59,321 bases of DNA, taken from NCBI RefSeq assembly GCF_002879865.1, contig NZ_PNXY01000035.1, positions 1 through 59,321 on the forward strand. The letters are read 5' to 3'. This DNA is from Paraburkholderia rhynchosiae. Its GTDB lineage: Bacteria; Pseudomonadota; Gammaproteobacteria; Burkholderiales; Burkholderiaceae. The position numbers were made by a program, and so were the translations under genes. The notes beneath the pieces were generated by a model. The model made no database searches. It worked only from the letters and a program-made list of their open reading frames with translations, and had not been told where the DNA came from. The number at the start of each line of letters is the position of its first letter. Within the stretch, counting starts at the first letter, position 1. This document shows, piece by piece, positions 8,956-17,035 of the stretch.

Positions 8956-9708
8956 ATGATGAAAATTCTCGTCGCAGTTAAACGTGTTGTGGACTACAAC
9001 GTTAAGGTGCGAGTTAAACCGGACAACTCTGGGGTCGACCTCTCAAACGTGAAGATGTCGATGAACCCGTTCGATGAGATTGCCGTCGAGGCAGCCATTC
9101 GACTTAAGGAAGCGGGAGTCGCTTCCGAAGTCATTGCTGTTTCGGCCGGAACCGCCCAATGTCAGGAGACGCTTCGCACCGCGTTGGCCATCGGCGCTGA
9201 CCGCGCGATACTCATTGAATCCGATGGAGAACTGCAACCGTTGGATGTTGCAAAGCTTCTTAACGCCGTTGTCGCAAAAGAGCAACCGGCTCTGATTCTG
9301 CTGGGAAAGCAGGCCATTGACGACGACTCAAACCAAACCGGACAGATGCTAGCCGCGCTCGCCCATCTGCCGCAGGCGACCTTTGCCTCGCACATATCGA
9401 TTGCGGATGGTAAGGCGATGGTGGCACGCGAAGTCGATGGCGGCGCTGAAACGCTTGCACTGACGCTCCCAGCGGTGGTCACCACGGATTTACGTCTTAA
9501 CGAGCCGCGATATGTGACGTTGCCCAATATCATGAAAGCCAAGAAGAAGCCATTGGAAACACTGTCGCCAGAGGTACTTGGAATCGAGATACAGCCCAGG
9601 TTGCGCACATTGAAGGTCGTCGAACCTCCGTCGCGTCCTGCCGGGATTAGAGTACCCGACGTGAAGACGCTGGTCGAAAAGCTGAAGAACGAAGCAAAGG
9701 TGCTGTGA
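8956..9708 (+). CDS. etfB: electron transfer flavoprotein beta subunit
   Basis: The 250-residue protein matches ETF beta along its length. It opens MKILVAVKRVVDYNVKVRV, has NPFDEIAVEAA near residue 38, and carries the AMP-binding and docking region around DDDSNQTGQMLA near 120. It pairs with EtfA to carry electrons from flavin dehydrogenases to ETF:quinone oxidoreductase. An extra etfBA pair inside a catabolic operon points to a dedicated partner, most simply the upstream FAD-linked hydroxyacid dehydrogenase. GGGAG lies a few bases before the start; the second ATG (8959) is an equal alternative. Confidence 0.93.
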   Translation: MMKILVAVKRVVDYNVKVRVKPDNSGVDLSNVKMSMNPFDEIAVEAAIRLKEAGVASEVIAVSAGTAQCQETLRTALAIGADRAILIESDGELQPLDVAKLLNAVVAKEQPALILLGKQAIDDDSNQTGQMLAALAHLPQATFASHISIADGKAMVAREVDGGAETLALTLPAVVTTDLRLNEPRYVTLPNIMKAKKKPLETLSPEVLGIEIQPRLRTLKVVEPPSRPAGIRVPDVKTLVEKLKNEAKVL

Positions 9709-9728
9709 GGACTACAACGGAGACTTTG

Positions 9729-10667
9729 ATGAACCTGATAATCGCAGAACATGACAACGTAAGCATTAGGTCTGCAACGTTTAACGCTATTTCCGCAGCC
9801 GAAAAGATTGGCGGTGAAACTCACATTCTTATCGTCGGGTCCGAAGCTAGGGCTGCCGCCGAACAAGCGGCCTTGATTCAAAGCGTGTCCAGGGTACTTC
9901 TTGCGGAGGCACCTTTCCTGGAAAGCCAGCTTGCAGAGAACGTTGCGGCAACTGTCTTAACCATTGCGAAAGGATACTCACACATCCTTGCTCCCGCTAC
10001 GGCGTCCGGGAAAAACGTGTTGCCTCGCGTGGCGGTCCAACTAGATGTTGGGCAGGTTAGCGACATCACGCGAGTGGTAACCCCGGACACCTTTGAGCGA
10101 CCCATTTACGCGGGCAACGCTATCGCTACCGTTCAGGCGTTGGACTCCGTGAAGGTCATTACTGTTCGTGCCACGGCATTTCCCGCAGCTCAAGCCGAAG
10201 GTGGCAACGCCCCTATCGAAATCCTCGCTGCAGCCCCGGATACAGGACTCTCCCGATTTGTCACCCGGACCGCCACCAGGCTTGACCGACCGGAGTTGAC
10301 CGGTGCGGAAATTGTCGTGTCCGGCGGTCGAGGAATGGGAAGCGAAGAAAAATATAAAGAGCTACTTGAACCGCTCGCGGACACCCTTGGTGCTGCGCTC
10401 GGAGCATCGCGCGCAGCCGTCGACGCTGGATACGCTCCGAATGATTTTCAGGTAGGACAGACTGGCAAAATTGTTGCTCCCAAGCTCTATATCGCTGTGG
10501 GCATCTCCGGTGCAATCCAACATCTTGCGGGGATGAAGGATTCGAAGGTCATTGTCGCGATTAACAAGGACCCTGAAGCGCCGATTTTCGGTGTCGCCGA
10601 TTATGGGCTCGTTGGCGACCTCTTCGAGGTAGTGCCGGAGCTGCAGACCTGCATTGCGCAAGTCTGA
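9729..10667 (+). CDS. etfA: electron transfer flavoprotein alpha subunit
   Basis: The protein has 312 residues from ATG 9729, chosen because GGAG lies six bases upstream; it starts 20 bases after the etfB stop. The C-terminal FAD domain is clear: SGGRGMGSEEK near 198, QVGQTGKIVAPKLYIAVGIS near 246-265, and the closing region ADYGLVGDLFEVVPEL. It forms the heterodimer with EtfB. No ETF:quinone oxidoreductase gene is in the window, so electrons must enter the chain through one encoded elsewhere. Confidence 0.93.
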   Translation: MNLIIAEHDNVSIRSATFNAISAAEKIGGETHILIVGSEARAAAEQAALIQSVSRVLLAEAPFLESQLAENVAATVLTIAKGYSHILAPATASGKNVLPRVAVQLDVGQVSDITRVVTPDTFERPIYAGNAIATVQALDSVKVITVRATAFPAAQAEGGNAPIEILAAAPDTGLSRFVTRTATRLDRPELTGAEIVVSGGRGMGSEEKYKELLEPLADTLGAALGASRAAVDAGYAPNDFQVGQTGKIVAPKLYIAVGISGAIQHLAGMKDSKVIVAINKDPEAPIFGVADYGLVGDLFEVVPELQTCIAQV

Positions 10668-10996
10668 ACTCGAATGCTGAGAAGCAGGCGGTGTGGTGAT
10701 GCTCAGTCAAGACGCAATTCGTAGTGAAGCAGCGCGACAAGCTAACGCCGATGACGCGTCGCTATGGCGATGGTTCTGCGGTTTGTACAAGGTCGCATCA
10801 GATGGTGCAGGTCAAGTCGGGGATGGCTCGTGAGTGTGGACCACAAACACGTCGTGACCAGTCTTGATTTCGACGCTGCCATCCGCGCCGCACGCGTCCG
10901 AGTGTTGTCTGATACCCGGACGGCACCGGGACGCTACATCGAGACGACGCTTGCGCCGGTTGAACAGGCCAACGAGTCAAGGTCTGGTCTACTGTT
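10668..10996. other. 329-bp spacer after etfA
   Basis: The spacer separates etfA from the leftward Lrp-type regulator. One small frame at 10699-10833 (44 residues, containing DDASLWRWFCGLYKV) has a weak AGGCGG upstream and no recognisable family. Another frame further on reads LDFDAAIRAARVRVLSD but lacks a good start. Neither is called as a gene. No terminator is obvious. Confidence 0.4.
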
Positions 10997-11470
10997 CTAT
11001 TCATCCCGAACGCGGACGGGAAGCGTCGTCTTGTAGTGAACTCGACGCAGCGCGATTGACGTGTTGATGTCGCGCACTCCAGCAATTTTGGTCAGCTTCT
11101 CCATGACGAATCGCTCAAGGCCCGCGATGTCGGGAGCAACGACTCGCAACATGTAGTCGAACGCGCCGGTCATGAGGTAGCACTCCATCACCTCCTCAAA
11201 ATTCGCTATCTCCTGCTCAAAGCTTTTGAGTAACGGAGCGCTCTTCTTGTCGACGGCGACCGACACGTATGCGCTGACAGGGAACCCCGCCTTATCCTGG
11301 TCTAACAGCGTCACATGCCTGTTGATGATGCCGCTGTCCTCAAGCAAACGAATGCGCCGATAGTACGGGGACAGAGACAGGCCGAGCGACTCGGCCAACT
11401 CGGCTGCTTTCGCGTGGGCATCGTCCTGCAGTGCCTGAAGAATGCGAACATCGACCCGGTCCAGCTTCAT
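10997..11470 (-). CDS. Lrp/AsnC-family regulator (Lrp-1)
   Basis: The 157-residue protein has an N-terminal helix-turn-helix (about 5-60; opening KLDRVDVRILQALQDDA, recognition part SLSPYYRRIRLLEDSGI) and a C-terminal RAM ligand-binding domain (about 65-150) with the typical YLMTGAFDYMLRVVAPD. It is divergent from the 2-oxoacid oxidoreductase gene, sharing a 139-bp promoter region. Lrp proteins of this type usually sense an amino acid or aromatic acid and control the adjacent gene. A comparable Lrp gene accompanies hppD and the second oxidoreductase near 48.8 kb. Confidence 0.87.
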   Translation of the reverse strand: MKLDRVDVRILQALQDDAHAKAAELAESLGLSLSPYYRRIRLLEDSGIINRHVTLLDQDKAGFPVSAYVSVAVDKKSAPLLKSFEQEIANFEEVMECYLMTGAFDYMLRVVAPDIAGLERFVMEKLTKIAGVRDINTSIALRRVHYKTTLPVRVRDE

Positions 11471-11609
11471 TGACCAACTTCCTGTGAACGCATGGGTAAC
11501 GTGGGAAAGATTGCTAAAGCTCGCGCAATTATGAATTCAGGTTAGCACACTTCGTCGCCATCAAATACCTAGAATCAAGCGGTACTCAGAAGATATTGGA
11601 GACGCAAAA

Positions 11610-14600
11610 GTGGACATGCGAACGCCGGAAGTTGAACGCGCTATCGACCGTGATTATCGTTTGGAGGACCGCTATCTTCGCGAGGAGGGGACTGTCTTTC
11701 TTACCGGAACTCAAGCCCTCGTTCGGGTTTTATTCGAGCAAGCGAGGAGCGACCGGCATCTGGGCATTAAGTCGGCTGGTCTTGTCTCTGGCTATCGGGG
11801 GTCGCCTCTTGGCGGCTTCGACCAGGAACTGTGGAGACAGAAGAAGCTTCTCAAGGACGCAGACATCCGCTTCGAGCCAGGCCTCAACGAAGACCTTGGC
11901 GCGACGATGGTCTGGGGTGCGCAGCAAATCGACGCCTTCCCTGGCAAACGAGTGGATGGTGTCTTCGCGATGTGGTACGGAAAGGGACCGGGCGTGGATA
12001 GAACTGGCGACGTCTTCCGAAATGCAAACATCCTCGGAACGTCCGCTCGCGGTGGCGTGTTGGCAATAGCTGGAGACGACCACGCTGCGCAGTCTTCGAT
12101 GTTTCCGCATCAAACCGACCACGTCTTCGAAGGAGCGATGATGCCAATCATCTTTCCTGCGTCCGTCGAAGAATACGTGGAATTCGGCTTGGCTGGATAC
12201 GCGATGTCGCGATTCTCTGGACTCTGGGTAGCGTACAAGGCAATCACAGAGACCGTCGAAAGCGGCCGGTCCATGGTTGTAGGTCGAAGCGACCGAGCGA
12301 ATGCTGGTTTTCTCACACCCTCCGATGTAGAAGTACCCGCAGGTCGTGGCTTCAACTACGACCCTAAACTTCCGTGGCCCTCAGAGCGGACTGAACTCGA
12401 GCGTCGAATTATCGAGGAGCGACTGCCTGCTGCTCTGGCGTTCGCGCGCGCAAATCCGTTCGACAAGACATTGGTGCGTCCCCGCGACGCGCGGGTCGGA
12501 ATCGTGACGGTCGGAAAGGCACACGGCGATGTGCTCTCAGCGCTGGCTAAGCTCGGTTTGGATGCTGCGGAAATGGAGCGTCTCGGTATCGGTCTCTACA
12601 AAGTGGGTATGACGTGGCCGTTGGAGACGACGGGCGTCCATAACTTTGCGCGCGGCATGTCAGCACTGATGGTCGTTGAAGAAAAGCGCTCTTTTGTCGA
12701 ACGTCAGATTAAGGAATCGCTGTTCAATGTAAAGTCGAGCGAGCGGCCTGATGTCTTCGGTAAGGAACTCGGGGACAACAGTAGCCTCGTGCCGGCAACG
12801 CTTGAACTGTCACCTGGACAGGTCGCCGACTCACTCCGCAAATTCCTCGCGTACACCAACGTTGCAATCGACGTTCCGGCACCGGTCCCGATGGCGAGTT
12901 TTGGCAGAAAGTCTTTCCCGATTCTCACCGACGGCGAGGCCAGCGTGCTCACCCGCAAGCCGTTCTTCTGTGCAGGCTGTCCGCACAATACGTCTACCAA
13001 GCTTCCGGACGGCTCCTACGCGGCTGCGGGCATCGGTTGTCATATTATGGCGCTCGGCGATGCGGGTTCTACCGCAACTTTTTGCCAGATGGGCGGCGAA
13101 GGTATCCAGTGGGTCGGACTGTCGACCTTCACCGAAATGCCTCATATGTTCATCAACCTCGGTGACGGGACCTATCAGCATTCGGGTAGTCTCGCAATCC
13201 GACAGGCCGTCGCTGCGAAAGCGAACGTCACGTACAAAATTCTCTTCAACGACGCGGTCGCGATGACCGGGGGGCAGCCTACGGAAGGTGGGCTAACGGT
13301 ACGTCGGGTGGTCGAGCAGGTTCAGGCCGAGGGCGTTGCGAGCGTCACCATCGTGACCGACGACACGTCAAAGTATGCAGCTACGGTACCGGGTAATGCT
13401 GCCGTTGTTCACCGTGACGAGCTTGACTCACTGCAAAGGGACCTCCGCGGAAAGAAGGGTGTGTCCGTAATTGTCTACGAGCAAACATGCGCCGCGGAGA
13501 AACGTCGCCGCCGCAAGCGTGGCACGATGCCGACGCCTCCCGCGAGAGTTGTCATCAATCCCGCCGTATGTGAAGGTTGCGGCGATTGTTCGGTTCAATC
13601 GAACTGCATTGCCATCGAGCCGCTCGATACGGAAGTGGGCAGAAAGCGCGCGGTCAATCAGTCCACGTGCAACAAGGACACGTCATGTGTGAAGGGGTTT
13701 TGTCCGAGCTTCGTAACTGTCGAGGGCCTTGAACCACGCAAGCCAGACCAGGCGAGGATTGAAGCGGTCGAGAATGAGCTTCGTCAGCAACTTGGCAATC
13801 CGTTGCCTGTTTCGCCCGAGATTAGACAACACGCGCGTATTGTCGTGACCGGCATCGGAGGTACAGGTGTGGTCACCATCGGCGCAATCCTCTCGATGGC
13901 TGCGCATCTCGAGGGCCGAGGTGCGTCGACGCTCGATTTCACTGGATTGGCGCAAAAGAACGGGGCTGTGCTTAGTCACGTTCAGATTGCGAGCAGCCGG
14001 GGCGAAATCTCAACGTCTCGAATCGAAAGACAAACCGCGAATGTGCTCATTGGTTGCGATGCGGTCGTTGCTTCCAGCAAAGACGCTCTCTCACGACTGG
14101 TTTTCAATTCGACGCAAACCGTCGTCAATACGCACATCACACCCACGTCGGATTTTGTGAAAAACGGGGACTTGGCGCTGAGCGAGTCTGCTCACCGAAA
14201 ATCTATCGTGGCCGCGGTTGGAGATGCCACGTCCACTTTCTGGAACTGCAACGCAGCAGCGGAAACAATCTTCGGCGACTCGATTGCGTGCAACATGATG
14301 ATGGTCGGGTTCGCCTTCCAGAGAGGAATGATTCCGCTGTCCGAGGCCGCAATCATCTGTGCAATCGAACTGAACGGAGCAGCGGTGTCGATGAACAAGC
14401 GCGCCTTCCTGTGGGGACGACTCATTGCACATGACGGCCGCGCCGTTGACCGACTCACGGCAGCGCCGGTTTGGGTCGAAGAACAGATTGACCTTGACCA
14501 GTTTGTCCGGTCCAGGATGGACGACTTGACCTCGTATCAGAATGCGGCTTACGCACGCCGCTACAAAAAGCTCGTAGACCGCGTCAGTGCTGAGGAGCGC

Positions 14601-15140
14601 CGTGTGCACGGCGATGTCGGCGACCTTACAGCGTCCGCGGCTCGCAGCTATTTCAAGGTTTTGGCGTACAAGGACGAGTACGAGGTCGCCCGTCTCCATA
14701 GCGACGGCAGCTTTAGCAAACGGCTTGCTGAGACATTCGAAGGTGAAGGCAAGTTTACTTACCACATGGCACCGCCGGTCATTTCGCGCGTTGATTTGCG
14801 GACTGGACGTCGCAAGAAAGTTTCGCTCGGCGGATGGTGGCTCAAGCCCATGCTTCGCGTTTTGAAGCACGGGAAGGTGCTTCGCGGAAGCGTCCTCGAC
14901 CCGTTCTCCCGGCAGAGCGACCGGAAGTTGGAGCGAGCGTTGATTCGAGAGTTCGAAGACGACGTCGAGCTTGCACTCGCCCACCTTTCTCTGGCAAATC
15001 ACAAAGCCGCGCTTGACCTGGTAACGCTTCCTTTGGCGATTCGCGGCTTCGGGGTCGTGAAAGAGAACAGCTATAAGGCGGCACAGCAACGCCGAAGCGC
15101 CTACCGAACCCAATTGTCGAATGGCTTGTGCCGTTCCTGA
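11610..15140 (+). CDS. fused indolepyruvate/2-oxoacid:ferredoxin oxidoreductase (IOR-1)
   Basis: The 1176-residue enzyme joins the alpha and beta parts of indolepyruvate ferredoxin oxidoreductase, which converts aryl-2-oxo acids to acyl-CoA with CoA and ferredoxin. The N-terminal part has SGYRGSPLGG (near 63) and WYGKGPGVDR (near 124). The TPP region includes GCPHNTST (near 457), and the iron-sulfur cysteines include CEGCGDC (near 654) and CNKDTSC. The beta part has GIGGTGVVTIG (near 748). The start is GTG 11610 with GGAGA seven bases upstream. It is full length compared with the 1200-residue paralogue at 43.2-46.8 kb but clearly diverged. Inference: it takes the 2-oxo acid made by the FAD dehydrogenase to an acyl-CoA. 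The true substrate is unknown. Confidence 0.9.
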   Translation: MDMRTPEVERAIDRDYRLEDRYLREEGTVFLTGTQALVRVLFEQARSDRHLGIKSAGLVSGYRGSPLGGFDQELWRQKKLLKDADIRFEPGLNEDLGATMVWGAQQIDAFPGKRVDGVFAMWYGKGPGVDRTGDVFRNANILGTSARGGVLAIAGDDHAAQSSMFPHQTDHVFEGAMMPIIFPASVEEYVEFGLAGYAMSRFSGLWVAYKAITETVESGRSMVVGRSDRANAGFLTPSDVEVPAGRGFNYDPKLPWPSERTELERRIIEERLPAALAFARANPFDKTLVRPRDARVGIVTVGKAHGDVLSALAKLGLDAAEMERLGIGLYKVGMTWPLETTGVHNFARGMSALMVVEEKRSFVERQIKESLFNVKSSERPDVFGKELGDNSSLVPATLELSPGQVADSLRKFLAYTNVAIDVPAPVPMASFGRKSFPILTDGEASVLTRKPFFCAGCPHNTSTKLPDGSYAAAGIGCHIMALGDAGSTATFCQMGGEGIQWVGLSTFTEMPHMFINLGDGTYQHSGSLAIRQAVAAKANVTYKILFNDAVAMTGGQPTEGGLTVRRVVEQVQAEGVASVTIVTDDTSKYAATVPGNAAVVHRDELDSLQRDLRGKKGVSVIVYEQTCAAEKRRRRKRGTMPTPPARVVINPAVCEGCGDCSVQSNCIAIEPLDTEVGRKRAVNQSTCNKDTSCVKGFCPSFVTVEGLEPRKPDQARIEAVENELRQQLGNPLPVSPEIRQHARIVVTGIGGTGVVTIGAILSMAAHLEGRGASTLDFTGLAQKNGAVLSHVQIASSRGEISTSRIERQTANVLIGCDAVVASSKDALSRLVFNSTQTVVNTHITPTSDFVKNGDLALSESAHRKSIVAAVGDATSTFWNCNAAAETIFGDSIACNMMMVGFAFQRGMIPLSEAAIICAIELNGAAVSMNKRAFLWGRLIAHDGRAVDRLTAAPVWVEEQIDLDQFVRSRMDDLTSYQNAAYARRYKKLVDRVSAEERRVHGDVGDLTASAARSYFKVLAYKDEYEVARLHSDGSFSKRLAETFEGEGKFTYHMAPPVISRVDLRTGRRKKVSLGGWWLKPMLRVLKHGKVLRGSVLDPFSRQSDRKLERALIREFEDDVELALAHLSLANHKAALDLVTLPLAIRGFGVVKENSYKAAQQRRSAYRTQLSNGLCRS

Positions 15141-15156
15141 CTGAAAGGAATTACCC

Positions 15157-15615
15157 ATGCACATCAACAATAGCGTCATCGTCATCACTGGTGGCGGCTC
15201 GGGTCTGGGCGCTGCGACCGCGGGTCTGCTGGTCCAGCGTGGAGCACACGTGGTATTGGCCGACATCACAGAGGAAGCAGGTTCAATGACAGCGACCCGC
15301 CTGGGCGCCAACGCTCGCTTTGTAGCCACAGACGTCACGAAGGAAGAAAGTGTTGTTGCGTTGGTCTCGGCCGCGAAAGAAATCGGCTCAATTCGCGGCG
15401 TCATCAACTGTGCTGGCGTCGCACCCGCGGAGAAGATTGTGGGCCGAGAGCGTCCGCATCGACTGGACACATTCGCTCGAACAATCAATATCAATCTCAT
15501 CGGCACGTTCAACGTCGTGCGCCTTTGCGCGGCGGCAATGTCGGAAAACGAACCGGATGAAACGGGTGAGCGTGGCGTCATTATCAACACGGCTTTTGTC
15601 GCTGATGGGCGCTGA
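15157..15615 (+). pseudogene. truncated short-chain dehydrogenase (3-hydroxyacyl-CoA dehydrogenase type II-like)
   Basis: The frame encodes 152 residues beginning with a normal SDR Rossmann fold: TGGGSGLGAAT (12-22), D61 in ATDVTKE, NCAGVAP and the NINLIGTFNV region. It stops after VIINTAFVADGR, just past the strand that normally carries the catalytic serine. The Tyr-x-x-x-Lys motif and the C-terminal third are absent; family members are about 250 residues. The stop is 46 bases from the end of the oppositely oriented MHS-2 gene, so a rearrangement probably removed the rest. The protein is unlikely to be active. It follows IOR-1 by 16 bases and was once in that operon. Confidence 0.8.
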
Positions 15616-15661
15616 CGACACAAGGGTCTGGAGCGCTCTTGACCCTCGTGCCGATGTATCG

Positions 15662-16960
15662 TTAGGCATCGACTTGGCGGAGTTTCCCACCGCGTCGTTT
15701 CAAAACGAGCCCGACAGAGAATGCGAACAAAGCGACGACTGCCAGGTAGAGCCCAGGCATAGCTGAGTGTTTCGATGCCTTGATAAAAAAGGTGATTGCA
15801 ACTGGAGTGAGCCCAGTGAAGATGACCGTACTAAGGTTCAGAGACAGGGCGATGCCGCTGAATCGCACTTCGGTCGGAAATAGGTCTGCGAGGATGCAGG
15901 CATAGGCTCCGGCCACGAGGCCGCCAACCATACCCATAGCGATAACGGCGGTCCAGAGGTCGATGGTGCCGGAGACCAGTGCAAGATACAACGGGTAGCT
16001 ACCGCCAATCATCAGCAACGCTCCAATCCGATGCACGATGCGCCGAGGTACGTGGTCGCAAAGCCATCCGGAGAATAGTATCGAAATTGAGAGACAAGCG
16101 ATGCCGACGTTCTGGCATGCGCTAACGACACGAGGGTCGTGGTGCAGCGTGTTGGTGGCAAAGTTCGGGAAGAAGACAAACAGCATGATATTCGATGCGT
16201 TCACCACGCTCGAGATGCCGACACCAATCAAGACGGCTCTACCGTGACGAGAAATTAGGTCGCGGAACGGCTTGCGCGACACGTGGGTCCGCATCCGGGC
16301 AAACTCCTGAGTTTCCTCCAGGGACCGTCGCAGGAAGTAACTGAGCAAGCCGAGTAGGCCACCTAGACAGAACGCAATTCTCCAACCGTACGAATGCACG
16401 TCTGCAGCACTGAGAGAAGACTGGATGACGAAGTTCGTCATCGTTGCGATGAAGATGCCGCTGTTCAGAAAGAAGAGCACCAAGCCACTGACAAATCCGG
16501 CCTTTTGCGGAATCTCTTCAACCACATATGTGATGGCGCACGGCAGTTCGCCGGCGAGGAAGAAACCTTGCACGAGTCTTAACAGAATGAGCAGCGCCGG
16601 CGCCAAAACCCCGATTGATGCGTAGCCGGGCAGCACCCCGATACCAATGGTCGAGCCCGACATTGCCAGAATGGAGACGAGAAACACGTGCTTTCGTCCG
16701 TGGCGGTCACCGAAACTGCTGAGGACAATAGCGCCGAGCGGGCGCGATACGTATCCGACGGCGAAGACGCCAAACGAGCTGATGAGCGCGACGATAGGGT
16801 CAATCGCCGGGAAGAACTGTGAGGCTATTTCCTTTGCGAAGACGCCGTACACGATGAAGTCGTACATCTCCAACGAACTGCCGAGGCTCGCGAGAAAGAC
16901 CGTCCTCCATTTTCGCATAGAGAGGGCGGCCCATTGTTGAGCTGTGCTCGTTGTAAGCAT
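15662..16960 (-). CDS. MFS transporter, metabolite:H+ symporter type (MHS-2)
   Basis: The 432-residue twelve-segment transporter is closely related to MHS-1. Both share MYDFI.YGVF in segment 1, SRPLG.IVLSS, and GELPCAITYVVEE. The ATG at 16960 is chosen because GGAGACAG lies directly upstream; the longer frame from 17032 has no such site. It follows sulfatase-2 by 75 bases on the same strand, so the two form an operon. The likely cargo is a sulfated acid similar to that of module A. The 3' end abuts the truncated dehydrogenase on the other strand. Confidence 0.85.
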   Translation of the reverse strand: MLTTSTAQQWAALSMRKWRTVFLASLGSSLEMYDFIVYGVFAKEIASQFFPAIDPIVALISSFGVFAVGYVSRPLGAIVLSSFGDRHGRKHVFLVSILAMSGSTIGIGVLPGYASIGVLAPALLILLRLVQGFFLAGELPCAITYVVEEIPQKAGFVSGLVLFFLNSGIFIATMTNFVIQSSLSAADVHSYGWRIAFCLGGLLGLLSYFLRRSLEETQEFARMRTHVSRKPFRDLISRHGRAVLIGVGISSVVNASNIMLFVFFPNFATNTLHHDPRVVSACQNVGIACLSISILFSGWLCDHVPRRIVHRIGALLMIGGSYPLYLALVSGTIDLWTAVIAMGMVGGLVAGAYACILADLFPTEVRFSGIALSLNLSTVIFTGLTPVAITFFIKASKHSAMPGLYLAVVALFAFSVGLVLKRRGGKLRQVDA

Positions 16961-17035
16961 TGCTCTGTCTCCTTTGGTTTTAATTGTGAAGCTAGCTGGG
17001 ATTCCGGCGTGCTCAGGCTGGACGGTGCGCACGTC

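Noticed and set aside
14091..15623. 510-residue minus-strand frame opposite IOR-1 and the SDR
   Set aside because: No motif; it is the complement of two clearly coding genes.
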